Positions 26,633 through 35,327 of a stretch of DNA of 64,000 bases are shown piece after piece. The notes beneath the pieces are model-generated. The model did not search any database. It worked only from the letters and a program-made list of their open reading frames with translations, and was not told the DNA's origin. A program made the position numbers and the translations under genes. The stretch covers positions 241,133-305,132 of the forward strand of contig NZ_QFYR01000005.1 of assembly GCF_003254705.1 (NCBI RefSeq). Direction: 5' to 3'. The DNA comes from Phenylobacterium deserti. Its GTDB lineage: Bacteria > Pseudomonadota > Alphaproteobacteria > Caulobacterales > Caulobacteraceae. Position 1 is the first letter of the stretch; each line of letters opens with the position of its first letter.

Positions 26633-27877
26633 TTACTTCGGCTTTTCGCCGCTCTTCGGGTCGATCGAGTTGTCCGTGGCGTTGCCATAGGAACGCTCCG
26701 CCAGGGCGCCGGTCGAAGTGCGGCCGGAAAGGCCGCTTGCGCCGTTGTTGCCTGGGTCGGTGGCCGCTTCGTTCCGCTGCATCTCGGCTTCCAGGGCGCT
26801 GGAGCCGAAGCCTCGGCCAGAGCCGGTGAGCCCCGAGGCCTGCGTCACGCGCAGATTGTTCTGCACGTGGCTCACACCCGAAATGTTTTCCACCAGCTGC
26901 TCGGCGCGGTGTTTGTCGGCGCGGTTTTCCACGCTGCCGGACAACGTCACCTCGCCGTTCTCGACCTTGATCTCGATGTGCGAGGCGTCGAGCCAATGGT
27001 CGTCCGTCAGCCGATCATGGGCCTCTTCGTTGATCCGCTCGTCTGACCGGCGATAGTTCTTCGGGCCTCTGCCACGATGGCTTTGGGTCTCCGGCTCGAA
27101 GCGGCGTTCGCGTCCGAAATCCTCCTGGAAGTCGCGGCGCTCGTTGCTGGGACCATCGTCCATGTAGCGGTCGCCGCGGAACCACGAGCTGATCTTCTGG
27201 CCGACGTTTCGCAGGGACTGCCCCGCCTCGCGGGCGCGCTCCTCGAACTGATCGCTGCCGCCACGTTCGTCGCGTGACTGCGACCAGCGCTCCTGGCCTC
27301 CGTGCGAGTCGCGACGGCCAGCGTCGCCGTAGCCCCGCTCGTAGTCGTAGCCGCCAACACCGCCGCCGAAGGTGGGCGGCCGGCGCTGCTGGTCGAAACG
27401 GCCGGCGTCGTAGCCGCGCGGCACGTCACCATACTCGCGGCTGCCCTGGCCGTACTCTTCCCGATAGACCGACTGCCGCTGGTCGTCGCCGTAGAAGCGA
27501 CCGCCCTGCGTGTAGTCCTGCTGGTTGAAACTCGGGGAGCGCTTCGGCTGGGCGCGATATCCGCTCGGGCGACCGCCGCCGGCGCCGCGTCCATAGCTTT
27601 CACCACCGCCATAGCCGCCGCCCGCGCCGTATGCGCCGCCGCCGGAGGCCACCCGCGAACGGCTGCTGAAGTCGTCGTGGCGTTCGCGGTCATAGCCGCC
27701 CTGATAGTCGCGCTGGTCGCCGCCGTAGCCGCCCTGCTCGCCACCATCCTCGTAGGACTGGAAGCTGCGGTCTTCGCGGTCGCTGTAGTCTTCGCCGCCG
27801 CGTCCGTAGTTCTCCGAACGCCGCCAGTCGCGATCACGCCATTGGCGGTCGCGCTCGTCCATCCACCTGTCGGCCAT
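26633..27877 (-). CDS. BON-domain protein with long Gly/Arg/Tyr/Asp-rich disordered region (414 aa)
   Basis: ATG 27877 follows GGAGGG at 6 nt. Residues 1-~210 are low complexity, rich in Gly, Arg, Tyr, Asp and Gln (repeating GGYGGG-, RDYQGGY- and GYDYERGYGD-like pieces). A single BON domain spans ~279-344 (DERINEEAHDRLTDD..., GEVTLSGSVENRADKHRAEQLVENISGVSHVQNNLRV), of the OsmY/phospholipid-binding type. There is no signal peptide, so unlike OsmY it should be cytoplasmic. BON proteins often relate to envelope or osmotic stress, but the N-terminal region is unlike OsmY. It follows pccB by 120 nt on the same strand. Confidence 0.82.
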   Translation of the reverse strand: MADRWMDERDRQWRDRDWRRSENYGRGGEDYSDREDRSFQSYEDGGEQGGYGGDQRDYQGGYDRERHDDFSSRSRVASGGGAYGAGGGYGGGESYGRGAGGGRPSGYRAQPKRSPSFNQQDYTQGGRFYGDDQRQSVYREEYGQGSREYGDVPRGYDAGRFDQQRRPPTFGGGVGGYDYERGYGDAGRRDSHGGQERWSQSRDERGGSDQFEERAREAGQSLRNVGQKISSWFRGDRYMDDGPSNERRDFQEDFGRERRFEPETQSHRGRGPKNYRRSDERINEEAHDRLTDDHWLDASHIEIKVENGEVTLSGSVENRADKHRAEQLVENISGVSHVQNNLRVTQASGLTGSGRGFGSSALEAEMQRNEAATDPGNNGASGLSGRTSTGALAERSYGNATDNSIDPKSGEKPK

Positions 27878-27997
27878 GATCGGCCCTCCGTTGTGAGCTG
27901 GGTTGGGGGCGCATTGCGCCTCGACCGCAGAACACGGTGACGCCAGGGCGGTTCCGAGCTTGCGCCGGCGGCGCGCCGCGCCGCCTGCCCGAAACTC

Positions 27998-29530
27998 TTA
28001 CAGCGGGATGTTGTCGTGCTTCTTCCAGGGATTCTCCAGGTGCTTGCCCCGGAGGTTCTTGAGGGCGGCGACGATCCGCCGGCGCGTTCCGTGCGGCATG
28101 ATCACGTCGTCGATGTAGCCCCGCTGGGCGGCCACGAAAGGATTGGCGAAGCGCGCCTTGTACTCGGCCTCGCGGGCGGCGATCGCCTCCGGATCGTTGG
28201 CCTCGGCCCGGAAGATGATCTCCACCGCGCCCTTGGATCCCATGACCGCGATCTCCGCCGTCGGCCAGGCGTAGTTGATGTCGCCGCGCAGGTGCTTGGA
28301 GCTCATCACGTCATAGGCGCCGCCATAGGCCTTGCGCGTGATCAGGGTGATCTTCGGCACGGTGGCCTCGGCGTAGGCGAACAACAGCTTGGCGCCATGG
28401 CGGATCAGGCCGCCCTGCTCCTGGCGCGTGCCGGGCATGAAGCCGGGTACATCCACGAAGGTGATGATCGGGATCTCGAAAGCGTCGCAGAAACGCACGA
28501 ACCGCGCCGCCTTGCGCGAGGCGTCGATGTCCAGAACGCCGGCGAGCACCTGCGGCTGGTTGGCGACGATGCCCACCGGCTGGCCGTCCATGCGAGCGAA
28601 GCCGCAGACGATGTTCTTGGCGAAGTCCGGGCTGATCTCGAAAAAGTCGGCCTCGTCCACGACCTTCAGGATCAGCTCCTTGATGTCATAGGGCTTGTTC
28701 GGATTAGCCGGCACCAGGGTGTCGAGCGAGGGCTCCTCGCGGCCAGGATCGTCGAAGCTGTCGCGGACCGGCGGCTTCTCGCGATTGGACGACGGCAGGA
28801 ACTCGATCAGTCGACGGACCTGGGTCAGCGCTTCCAGGTCGTTGTCGAACGCGCCGTCCACCACGCCCGACTTCATGGCGTGAACGCGGTAGCCGCCCAG
28901 CTCCTCGTGGGTGACCTCCTCGTGGGTCACCGTCTTCACCACGTCCGGGCCGGTGACGTACATGTAGCTCGTGTCCTTCACCATGAAGATGAAGTCGGTG
29001 ATGGCCGGCGAATAGACGTCGCCGCCGGCGCACGGGCCCATGATCACGCTGATCTGCGGGATGACGCCGCTGGCCAAAGTGTTCTCGAGGAAGATGTCGG
29101 CGTAGCCCGCCAGCGCCTCGACACCTTCCTGGATGCGGGCGCCGCCGGCGTCGAACAGGCCGATGATGGGCGCGCCCATCTTCAAGGCCTGGCGCTGGAC
29201 CTTCAGGATTTTGCTGGCGTGAGCGCTGGAGAGCGATCCGCCGAAGACGGTGAAGTCCTTGGAGAAGACGAAAACGGTGCGGCCGTTGATCGTACCCCAG
29301 CCGGTGACCACGCCGTCGCCGGGGATCTTCTGGTCGGCCATGCCGAAGTCGGTCGCGCGATGCTCGACGAACATGTCGAACTCCTCGAACGAGCCCTCGT
29401 CCAGCAGCAGGTCGATCCGCTCACGGGCGGTGAGCTTGCCCTTGGCGTGCTGGGCGGCGATCCGCCGCTCGCCGCCGCCCAGGCGGGCGTTGTCGCGGCG
29501 ACGTTCGAGCTCTTCGAGGATGTCCTTCAA
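27998..29530 (-). CDS. pccB: Propionyl-CoA carboxylase beta subunit (carboxyltransferase)
   Basis: No ATG exists near the family start. TTG at 29530 (read as Met, then [11 protein letters not shown]) follows GGGAAGGA at ~9 nt and yields 510 residues, the usual PccB size. The carboxyltransferase has N-domain [14 protein letters not shown] and [18 protein letters not shown], oxyanion [35 protein letters not shown], and [24 protein letters not shown]. It transfers the carboxyl group from carboxybiotin to propionyl-CoA. The partner is pccA. It is preceded by a Pro-rich protein and ATP12 genes on the same strand. Confidence 0.92.
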   Translation of the reverse strand: MKDILEELERRRDNARLGGGERRIAAQHAKGKLTARERIDLLLDEGSFEEFDMFVEHRATDFGMADQKIPGDGVVTGWGTINGRTVFVFSKDFTVFGGSLSSAHASKILKVQRQALKMGAPIIGLFDAGGARIQEGVEALAGYADIFLENTLASGVIPQISVIMGPCAGGDVYSPAITDFIFMVKDTSYMYVTGPDVVKTVTHEEVTHEELGGYRVHAMKSGVVDGAFDNDLEALTQVRRLIEFLPSSNREKPPVRDSFDDPGREEPSLDTLVPANPNKPYDIKELILKVVDEADFFEISPDFAKNIVCGFARMDGQPVGIVANQPQVLAGVLDIDASRKAARFVRFCDAFEIPIITFVDVPGFMPGTRQEQGGLIRHGAKLLFAYAEATVPKITLITRKAYGGAYDVMSSKHLRGDINYAWPTAEIAVMGSKGAVEIIFRAEANDPEAIAAREAEYKARFANPFVAAQRGYIDDVIMPHGTRRRIVAALKNLRGKHLENPWKKHDNIPL

Positions 29531-29603
29531 CGCAAGCGTCCTTCCCTTGTGGCGCAAGGCGTAAGGGCAGCGGCGGAAGGTGGCAAGCTCGCGCCGGCGA
29601 GCC

Positions 29604-30368
29604 TTAAGCCATGCGGTTGACGGCGAACGGATTGGGCGGACCGTAGAGCCCGGCCATCTGGAACTGGAACAGGCTCATCTGGGTCGCCTGCAGCAGCGCC
29701 AGCGCCGCCTGCCCTTGGGCCACCGTCTTCACCACCTGCAGTTCCACAGGCGGCGTATAGGCCCGTCGCGGCGCCTCGCCTCGCTTCGAGAACGGGAGAG
29801 GCTGCGTGCGCCGGATCGGGCTTTCGTGCAGCTGGTCACGAACGCGCTCCAGGAAGCGGATGGAGGGGCTTGCGCCGCTCGTCGTCGGCTTCGGCTTCGG
29901 GACCGTCACCACCGGCGGGGGTTGAACCACCACGGGTGGAGGCTGGGTCACGACGGGCGGCGGTTGGGTCACCACCGGCGGAGGCTGCGTCACCACGGGC
30001 GGCGGGTTGCTCACCACCGGCGGAGGGTTCGTAACGGGCGGATGCTGCGGGCCGCCCTTCGGCGGGTGGAGCTTATCTTTCCAGCGGTCCAGCAGATCCT
30101 CGAACAGATCCTCCAGCCGATCACCCACTGGCCCGGGCACGCGATCCAGAACATGCTCGGCCACGTCCTGCAGCTTCAGCAGGGCGGACAGGGTGTCCTG
30201 CGACAGAGCCGGGGTAGCGCGTGCCGGTTGTGCGGACTGGGCCGGTGTCGCGGGCGGGTGAGGGCCACGCTGGGCAACCTGGCTCGTCTTCGATGCAGCC
30301 GCAGCGCGCGCGACCGCAAGGTCCCGCATCAGCCCAGCCACCCCGACGTTGACCGCCACCTTGGTCAC
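29604..30368 (-). CDS. Proline-rich hypothetical protein with PPPVVxx repeats
   Basis: Not recognised as a known family. GTG at 30368 ([24 protein letters not shown]...) follows GGGAGG at 9 nt; GTG at 30398 is the longest form. The N-terminal ~30 residues are a short amphipathic stretch. Residues ~60-100 look helical ([30 protein letters not shown]). About seven heptad-like copies of [14 protein letters not shown] follow (~115-165), then a basic/Pro region and a hydrophobic-aromatic C-terminus ([21 protein letters not shown]). There is no signal peptide or membrane segment. The even spacing of the Pro triplets suggests a rigid spacer. Confidence 0.65.
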   Translation of the reverse strand: MTKVAVNVGVAGLMRDLAVARAAAASKTSQVAQRGPHPPATPAQSAQPARATPALSQDTLSALLKLQDVAEHVLDRVPGPVGDRLEDLFEDLLDRWKDKLHPPKGGPQHPPVTNPPPVVSNPPPVVTQPPPVVTQPPPVVTQPPPVVVQPPPVVTVPKPKPTTSGASPSIRFLERVRDQLHESPIRRTQPLPFSKRGEAPRRAYTPPVELQVVKTVAQGQAALALLQATQMSLFQFQMAGLYGPPNPFAVNRMA

Positions 30369-30457
30369 CCCTGCAGTCCTCCCGCTCCGTTTCGGCACAC
30401 GCGCCGTTCGACGGAGAGACAGGACGCAATCGCCGGACCAGCCGGCGGGGTGATTGG

Positions 30458-31219
30458 TTAAGTGCGCAGGGCCTTGAACCAGCGCTCGAGGGCGGCCGCC
30501 TCGCTGCGGAGCCGATCGGTGCGTTCGGCAGCTTCGGCGTCAACGCCCCACTGCTCCTGCTGGAACGCCTCATCGAGACGGGACAGCTCGAAGGCCTGTT
30601 CCGCGGTGATCCAGCTGCGTTGGACCGCGATGGCCAGGATCGAAGAGCCGAACAGCGCCGCGCCGAACGCCAGGCCAGCCAGGCCGAAGTCGTCCAGGCC
30701 GAGCGCGATCTGGCGCACTCGCTCCAGGCTCTCCTCCGGTTGGCGCTGGTGGATGATGCCGGCGGCGCGCACGAAGCTCAGGCGCGCTTCCTCTTCGGCC
30801 CGCAGCAGGACCGCGCCCCACTGCTCCGTCTGCCGCTCCACCAAGGCCTGAGGCTCCTCGGCGAAGTAGAGCAGCAGGTCGGAGGCGGCATAGTCCATCA
30901 CCTGCCCCGCGGTGGCTTCACGCGAGTTCGGCACGGCGCCCGTGGCCGTGTTGGCCAGGCGCGTGGCATGCATGTCGGCCATCTCGATTGTCTCGCCCTG
31001 CGCTCGCCACTCGCCCGCGATCTCTTCGGCGAGAGCGGCGGTGGGGAGCACAAGGCGCACGCCGCCCGGGGTGCGCAGGTTGCGGCCGTCCAGCAGCACG
31101 CCAAAGCCGCCGTCGACCGGCGTCGTCTCGACCGTCTTGTAGAACCGCTTCGGCTTCTCGACCGGTTCGTGGAATCCCTTTTGCAACGTCGTCCTCGCAT
31201 CCGCGCCCGTGTGGCGCAT
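30458..31219 (-). CDS. ATP12 family ATP synthase F1 assembly chaperone
   Basis: ATG 31219 (MRHTGADARTT) is preferred to a GTG two codons earlier; 253 residues. The protein carries KPKRFYKTVETTPVDGGFGVLLDGRNLRTPGG and EMADMHATRLANTATG, then YAASDLLLYFAEEPQALVERQ and WGVDAEAAERT, all characteristic of ATP12. This assembly factor binds the F1 alpha subunit before hexamer formation in alphaproteobacteria and mitochondria. Its position after rluC and before pccB on the same strand matches a gene order I recall from related alphaproteobacteria. Confidence 0.88.
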   Translation of the reverse strand: MRHTGADARTTLQKGFHEPVEKPKRFYKTVETTPVDGGFGVLLDGRNLRTPGGVRLVLPTAALAEEIAGEWRAQGETIEMADMHATRLANTATGAVPNSREATAGQVMDYAASDLLLYFAEEPQALVERQTEQWGAVLLRAEEEARLSFVRAAGIIHQRQPEESLERVRQIALGLDDFGLAGLAFGAALFGSSILAIAVQRSWITAEQAFELSRLDEAFQQEQWGVDAEAAERTDRLRSEAAALERWFKALRT

Positions 31220-31267
31220 GATCACGGAATGGGGAGCCGCCTGCTCTGGTGCAAGCGGTGCTGCGGC

Positions 31268-32257
31268 TTAGCGCCGGCGCTTCTCGAAGGGCTCCGGCTC
31301 GGCCTCGTCTTCCGCGAAGCCGAAGCGCTCGAACCCGGACTTCATCTCCGGGCTGAGCGGCGCTTCCAGGATCAAGGTCCCGCGCGACGGGTGCGGCAGC
31401 TCCAGCCGCCGTGCGTGCAGCTGCAGCTTCAGCCCGCCCGAAAGCTCCAGGCTGGGCTCGTTGTGGTACTTGGGATCGCCAAGGATCGGATGCCCCATGG
31501 CGAGCATGTGGGCTCGCAGCTGGTGGGTCCGGCCTGTGTGGGGCCACAGCGCCATCCAGGCCACCTTGCGGCCGGCGTGGCTGAGCGTCACGAACTCGGT
31601 CTCGGCGGTTTCGGCGTCCGGGTCCTTGGGATCCGCCGGGACCACCATCTCGCGATCCCCGACGCCGCGCTTGGCCAGGGGCAGTTCAAGCACCCCCTCG
31701 CCCGGCTTTGGCATGCCCGCCACCAGCGCCCAATAGATCTTCAGCGTGCGCCGACGAGCAAAGGCTCCTGCGAGCTTGGCGGCCGCGCCCGGCGTCTTGC
31801 CGAGCACCAGGACGCCCGAGGTGTCGCGGTCCAGCCGGTGCACCAAGCGCGGTCGCTCCAGCCCTTCGCCCCAGGCGCTGAGCAGACGGTCGACGTGCTT
31901 GGTGGTCTTGGTGCCGCCTTGGACCGCCAGTCCCGACGGCTTGTTGAGCGCGAGGACTTCCTCGTCCTCGTAGATCACCAGGGACTTGGCGTAGGCGACG
32001 TCGCGCGGGTCCAGCCCCTGCTTGCGCTCGCCGGGCGCCGGCGCGTCCGGCAAGGGCGGCACGCGGACCTGCGACCCGGCCGTCAAACGCGTGTCCGGCT
32101 TCACCCGAGCGCCGTCGACGCGGATCTGGCCGGAGCGGGTCAGCTTCTGGATCTGGATGTGGTTGAGCTGCGGCCAACGGCGCTTGAACCAGCGGTCGAG
32201 GCGGACCCCGTCTTCGCCCTTGTCGACATAGAGGGTGCGGACTTCGCGCGTGCTCAT
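31268..32257 (-). CDS. rluC: Ribosomal large subunit pseudouridine synthase RluC-type
   Basis: ATG 32257 overlaps the crcB stop (ATGA). The 329-residue protein has an N-terminal S4 RNA-binding domain (~15-75, GVRLDRWFKRRWPQLNHIQIQKLTRSGQIRVDG), then the RluA-type catalytic domain with HRLDRDTSGVLVLGKT, whose Asp is the catalytic nucleophile, and HTGRTHQLRAHMLAMGHPILGDPKY. S4 plus this domain is typical of RluC (23S U955/2504/2580 in E. coli numbering) or RluD. The C-terminus is extended by a charged tail (EDEAEPEPFEKRRR). The target site is inferred, not proved. Confidence 0.85.
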   Translation of the reverse strand: MSTREVRTLYVDKGEDGVRLDRWFKRRWPQLNHIQIQKLTRSGQIRVDGARVKPDTRLTAGSQVRVPPLPDAPAPGERKQGLDPRDVAYAKSLVIYEDEEVLALNKPSGLAVQGGTKTTKHVDRLLSAWGEGLERPRLVHRLDRDTSGVLVLGKTPGAAAKLAGAFARRRTLKIYWALVAGMPKPGEGVLELPLAKRGVGDREMVVPADPKDPDAETAETEFVTLSHAGRKVAWMALWPHTGRTHQLRAHMLAMGHPILGDPKYHNEPSLELSGGLKLQLHARRLELPHPSRGTLILEAPLSPEMKSGFERFGFAEDEAEPEPFEKRRR

Positions 32258-32637
32258 GCCAGCACCTTTCGCATCAGGATCAGTCCCGCGAACAGCGCGA
32301 CCACAGAAAGAACCACCGAGCTCACGCTGTAGAGAGCCGCCTGGCCATAGGCGCGCGTCTCGAGCATGCGTACGAGCTCCAGCGAGTAGGAGGAGAAGGT
32401 GGTGAAGCCGCCGAGCACGCCGACCGCGAGGAGCAGCCGCCAGCGCTCCTGGTCCGCCCCGCCGCGCTGGGCCAGAACGCCGACCAGCAGGCCCATGGCC
32501 AGGGCCCCGAGCACATTGGCCAGGAAAGTGCCGTACGGCCATCCAGAGCCGAGCGCACGGCTGGCCTGGACGCCGAGCAGGTAGCGGCAGATCGCACCGA
32601 ACGCGCCGCCTGCTCCGACAAGGAGGAGATTCAACAT
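32254..32637 (-). CDS. crcB: Fluoride ion channel CrcB/Fluc
   Basis: A 127-residue, four-helix membrane protein starting at ATG 32637. It contains GAFGAICRYLLG, GTFLANVLGALAMGLLVGVL (Asn needed for F- passage) and GVLGGFTTFSSYSLELVRML, whose FTTFSS is the hallmark Phe-box and central break. It works as a dual-topology homodimer exporting fluoride. Only 41 nt separate it from the upstream lipoprotein gene and I see no fluoride riboswitch there. The gene is translationally coupled to rluC. Confidence 0.93.
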   Translation of the reverse strand: MLNLLLVGAGGAFGAICRYLLGVQASRALGSGWPYGTFLANVLGALAMGLLVGVLAQRGGADQERWRLLLAVGVLGGFTTFSSYSLELVRMLETRAYGQAALYSVSSVVLSVVALFAGLILMRKVLA

Positions 32638-32678
32638 TGGCCCCTTATGCGACGGGCGGGCTCCCGCCGCAAAGGAAC

Positions 32679-33170
32679 TCAGACAGGCGCGCCCAGGGAG
32701 CCGCGGATGGCCCGCGCGTCATAGACGTCCAAGCCTGGCGGCTTGGCGCCCCGGCCCATGAACACCTCGACGGTGGCCGCGAACGAAGGGCCCGGCCCGA
32801 GGTTGAAGCCTGTGCCGACGCCTAGGCCGACGGCGCTGCGGCGGCCGTAGTCCCCGCCGCCGACGCCGACACCGATGCGTGGGCCGCTGCCGGCCGACAC
32901 CTGCCGCACCATCCGGTCGGACACACGGAACCAGTCATAACCTTCCGCCAGAGCCAGATCGGCGGCGCGGCGCAGTGCGAAGTCGGTGACCTGTTCGGGA
33001 GGCGCGCCGCCGCCGCCACGGAAGGTGATGCGATAACGGCCCGGCTCGATCCTATAGTCGGTGAAGCCCACGGCGTTCGGCCCGGCGGCAGGCTGGTAGA
33101 GCGTCGGCGCCGTTGCGCAGGCGGAAAGCGCCATTGCGGCGGCGAACGCGGGGATGAGCAGGCGTTTCAT
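32679..33170 (-). CDS. CC0125/CC1285-type lipoprotein
   Basis: The start at 33170 (MKRLLIPAFAAAMALSACATA) gives a clear lipobox LSAC, 163 residues; the longer frame to 33209 would disturb the signal peptide. The domain has GFTDYRIEPGRYRITFRGG and DFALRRAADLALAEGYDWFRVSDR, the pattern of the CC0125/CC1285 lipoprotein family described in Caulobacterales. The C-terminus is Gly-rich with a VGVGVGGG stretch. Role unknown; it lies in the periplasm on a membrane anchor. The RluA-family gene is downstream on the same strand, but no terminator separates crcB from this gene. Confidence 0.82.
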   Translation of the reverse strand: MKRLLIPAFAAAMALSACATAPTLYQPAAGPNAVGFTDYRIEPGRYRITFRGGGGAPPEQVTDFALRRAADLALAEGYDWFRVSDRMVRQVSAGSGPRIGVGVGGGDYGRRSAVGLGVGTGFNLGPGPSFAATVEVFMGRGAKPPGLDVYDARAIRGSLGAPV

Positions 33171-33219
33171 GGTCTCACGTCCGAACGAAAACCGTTTGGG
33201 TTCCGTCACTTCGAACGAG

Positions 33220-33999
33220 CTACGGACCTAGCTGTTCCGGTTGGAGCAGGCCGAGCTTGGCGGCTAGCTGCGTCATGTCTGCAGGAACGGGGGCTTCCAG
33301 GCGCTTCAGCCCTCCCCGTGGATGCGGGAAGACGAGTGCGAAAGCGTGCAGCATCAGACGCGGCGCCGGATGGCCGCCCACGACCAGGGCACCGCCGTAC
33401 CGCACATCGCCGGCGATCGGGCGGCCGATGCTCGCCAGGTGAACGCGAAGCTGGTGCATGCGGCCGGTCTCCGGCTCCAGCTCCAGCAACGCCGCCTGCT
33501 CGCCTGCCGCCAGGGTGGCGTAGCGGCTGCGGGCCGTCTCAGCGTCCGGATGGTCCGGCGCGCAAACCCGCATGTAGGCCTCGCGCCCTATCTCCTCGCG
33601 GCGCAGGGCGACGTCGATGACGCCTTGGCGCAGGTCGGGCGCGCCGGGCGTGACGATCGCCCGATAGGTCTTGGCGAACTTCCGGGCCATCAGCGCCCTC
33701 CCCAGGAAGCTCGCCGCCGGCTTGGTCTTGGCGGTGAGGATCACCCCCGAAGTGTCGCGGTCCAGCCTGTGGATCAGGCGCGGGCGCGCCTTCCCAGGCT
33801 TGGCGAAAGCCCACAGCAGTTCATCAAGGGTGTTCACCTGGCCCCGACCGCCTTGGCTGGACAGGCCAGACGGCTTGTTCAGCGCCAGGATGTCCTCGTC
33901 CTCGTACATGACGAGGCTCCGGACGAGCTTGACCTCCTCCGGCGACAGCTTCACGGGCTTAAGTTCAGGCGCACGCGCGCCCTTGGCGGGGCGCGCCAT
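33220..33999 (-). CDS. RluA family pseudouridine synthase (no S4 domain)
   Basis: This 259-residue protein begins directly in the catalytic domain. It shows YEDEDILALNKPSGLSSQGG, HRLDRDTSGVILTAK (catalytic Asp) and ETGRMHQLRVHLASIGRPIAGD. Lack of S4 places it nearer RluA/TruC-type enzymes than RluC; the substrate RNA cannot be named. Its ATG at 33999 overlaps the rarA stop (ATGA), so it is co-translated with rarA. A second, S4-containing paralogue is 1 kb away (rluC). Confidence 0.87.
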   Translation of the reverse strand: MARPAKGARAPELKPVKLSPEEVKLVRSLVMYEDEDILALNKPSGLSSQGGRGQVNTLDELLWAFAKPGKARPRLIHRLDRDTSGVILTAKTKPAASFLGRALMARKFAKTYRAIVTPGAPDLRQGVIDVALRREEIGREAYMRVCAPDHPDAETARSRYATLAAGEQAALLELEPETGRMHQLRVHLASIGRPIAGDVRYGGALVVGGHPAPRLMLHAFALVFPHPRGGLKRLEAPVPADMTQLAAKLGLLQPEQLGP

Positions 34000-35309
34000 C
34001 AGGAGCGGCCGCTCCGCTCGCTCCGCAGCGCCGCCCAGCGCTCCAGGCGCTCCTTGATCCGGGCTTCCGTGCCTTCGCCGCGCGGGCGGTAAAACTGACG
34101 ACGCTCCATCCCGTCCGGGAAGTAGTTCTGCCCGGAAAAGCCCTGCTCGGCGTCGTGGTCATAGTTGTAGCCCTTGCCGTAGCCGAGGTCCTTCATGAGC
34201 CGGGTGGGCGCATTGAGGATATGGCTGGGCGGCATCAGCGACCCGGTTTCCTTGGCCGCCCGCATGGCTTCCTTGTAGGCGACGTACACGGCGTTGGACT
34301 TGGGCGCAGCGGCCAGATGCACCGTCAACTGCGCCAGGGCGAGCTCGCCTTCGGGACTGCCCAGAAAGTCGTAGGTGTCCTTGGCCGCGTTCGCCAGAAC
34401 CAGGCTCATCGGATCGGCTTCGCCGATATCCTCCGCAGCCGCCCGGATCAGTCGACGGGCGATGAACAGCGGGTCTTCCCCACCCTGCAACATGCGCGCG
34501 AGCCAATAGAGCGCCGCGTCCGGATCCGACCCCCGGATGGATTTGTGAAGGGCGGAGATGAGGTTGTAGTGCTCTTCCCGGTCCTTGTCGTAGGCCGGGC
34601 TGCGCTTCTGCAGGATTTGGCCCAGCTCCTTGGTCGTGAGCGGCTTGGCCGTTCCGATGTTGAACAGGGTCTCAGCCAGCGTCAGCAGATAGCGACCGTC
34701 ACCGTCGGCGAGCGCCACCAGGGCTGAACGAGCCTCCGGCTCCAGGGGCAAGGCGCGGCCTTCATGCGCCTCGGCCTTGGCCAGCAGACCTTCGAGCGCC
34801 ACGTCGTCCAGCCGCTTCAGCACGAACACCTGGCTTCGCGACAGCAAGGCGCCGTTCAGCTCGAACGACGGGTTTTCCGTCGTCGCTCCCACCAGGGTGA
34901 CGATCCCCTCCTCCACGAACGGCAGGAAGCCATCCTGCTGGGCGCGGTTGAAGCGATGGATTTCGTCGACGAACAGCAGGGTCGCCTGCCCCGCCTTGCG
35001 GCGCATCCGGGCGGCTTCGAACGCCTTCTTCAGGTCTGCGACGCCTGAGAAGACCGCCGACAACTGCTGGAATTCGTAGCCGGCTTCCTTGGCCAGCAGG
35101 CGGGCGATGGTGGTTTTGCCCGTGCCAGGCGGCCCCCAAAGGATCATCGAGGCCAGGCGATGGGCCTCCGCCATCCGGCGGATCGGCCCATCGGGTCCCA
35201 GCAGGTGATCCTGCCCAACCACCTCGTCCAGCTTCTGCGGGCGCAGGCGCTCGGCGAGCGGGGTCGGGGCCTGAGGCGTCAGGCCCGCGGCTTCGAACAG
35301 GTCGGACAT
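33999..35309 (-). CDS. rarA: Replication-associated recombination protein A (AAA+ ATPase)
   Basis: A 436-residue RarA/MgsA/WRNIP1 family ATPase. Walker A is GPPGTGKT at residues 59-66, Walker B LLFVDEIHRF, and sensor/switch GATTENPSFELN. The arginine-finger region and C-terminal tetramerisation domain (HKSIRGSDPDAALYWLARML, SLVLANAAKDTYDFLG) are complete. It acts at stalled replication forks and gaps. The N-terminus LFEAAGLTPQAPTPLAERLRP is family-standard. It overlaps the pseudouridine synthase by 3 nt. The DegP/Q-like protease gene ends 19 nt upstream. Confidence 0.93.
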   Translation of the reverse strand: MSDLFEAAGLTPQAPTPLAERLRPQKLDEVVGQDHLLGPDGPIRRMAEAHRLASMILWGPPGTGKTTIARLLAKEAGYEFQQLSAVFSGVADLKKAFEAARMRRKAGQATLLFVDEIHRFNRAQQDGFLPFVEEGIVTLVGATTENPSFELNGALLSRSQVFVLKRLDDVALEGLLAKAEAHEGRALPLEPEARSALVALADGDGRYLLTLAETLFNIGTAKPLTTKELGQILQKRSPAYDKDREEHYNLISALHKSIRGSDPDAALYWLARMLQGGEDPLFIARRLIRAAAEDIGEADPMSLVLANAAKDTYDFLGSPEGELALAQLTVHLAAAPKSNAVYVAYKEAMRAAKETGSLMPPSHILNAPTRLMKDLGYGKGYNYDHDAEQGFSGQNYFPDGMERRQFYRPRGEGTEARIKERLERWAALRSERSGRS

Positions 35310-35327
35310 GGCCGACCTCCTAGCACC

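Noticed and set aside
32638..32678. Fluoride riboswitch expected before crcB
   Set aside because: The 41-nt gap is too short and lacks the conserved fluoride-aptamer core.
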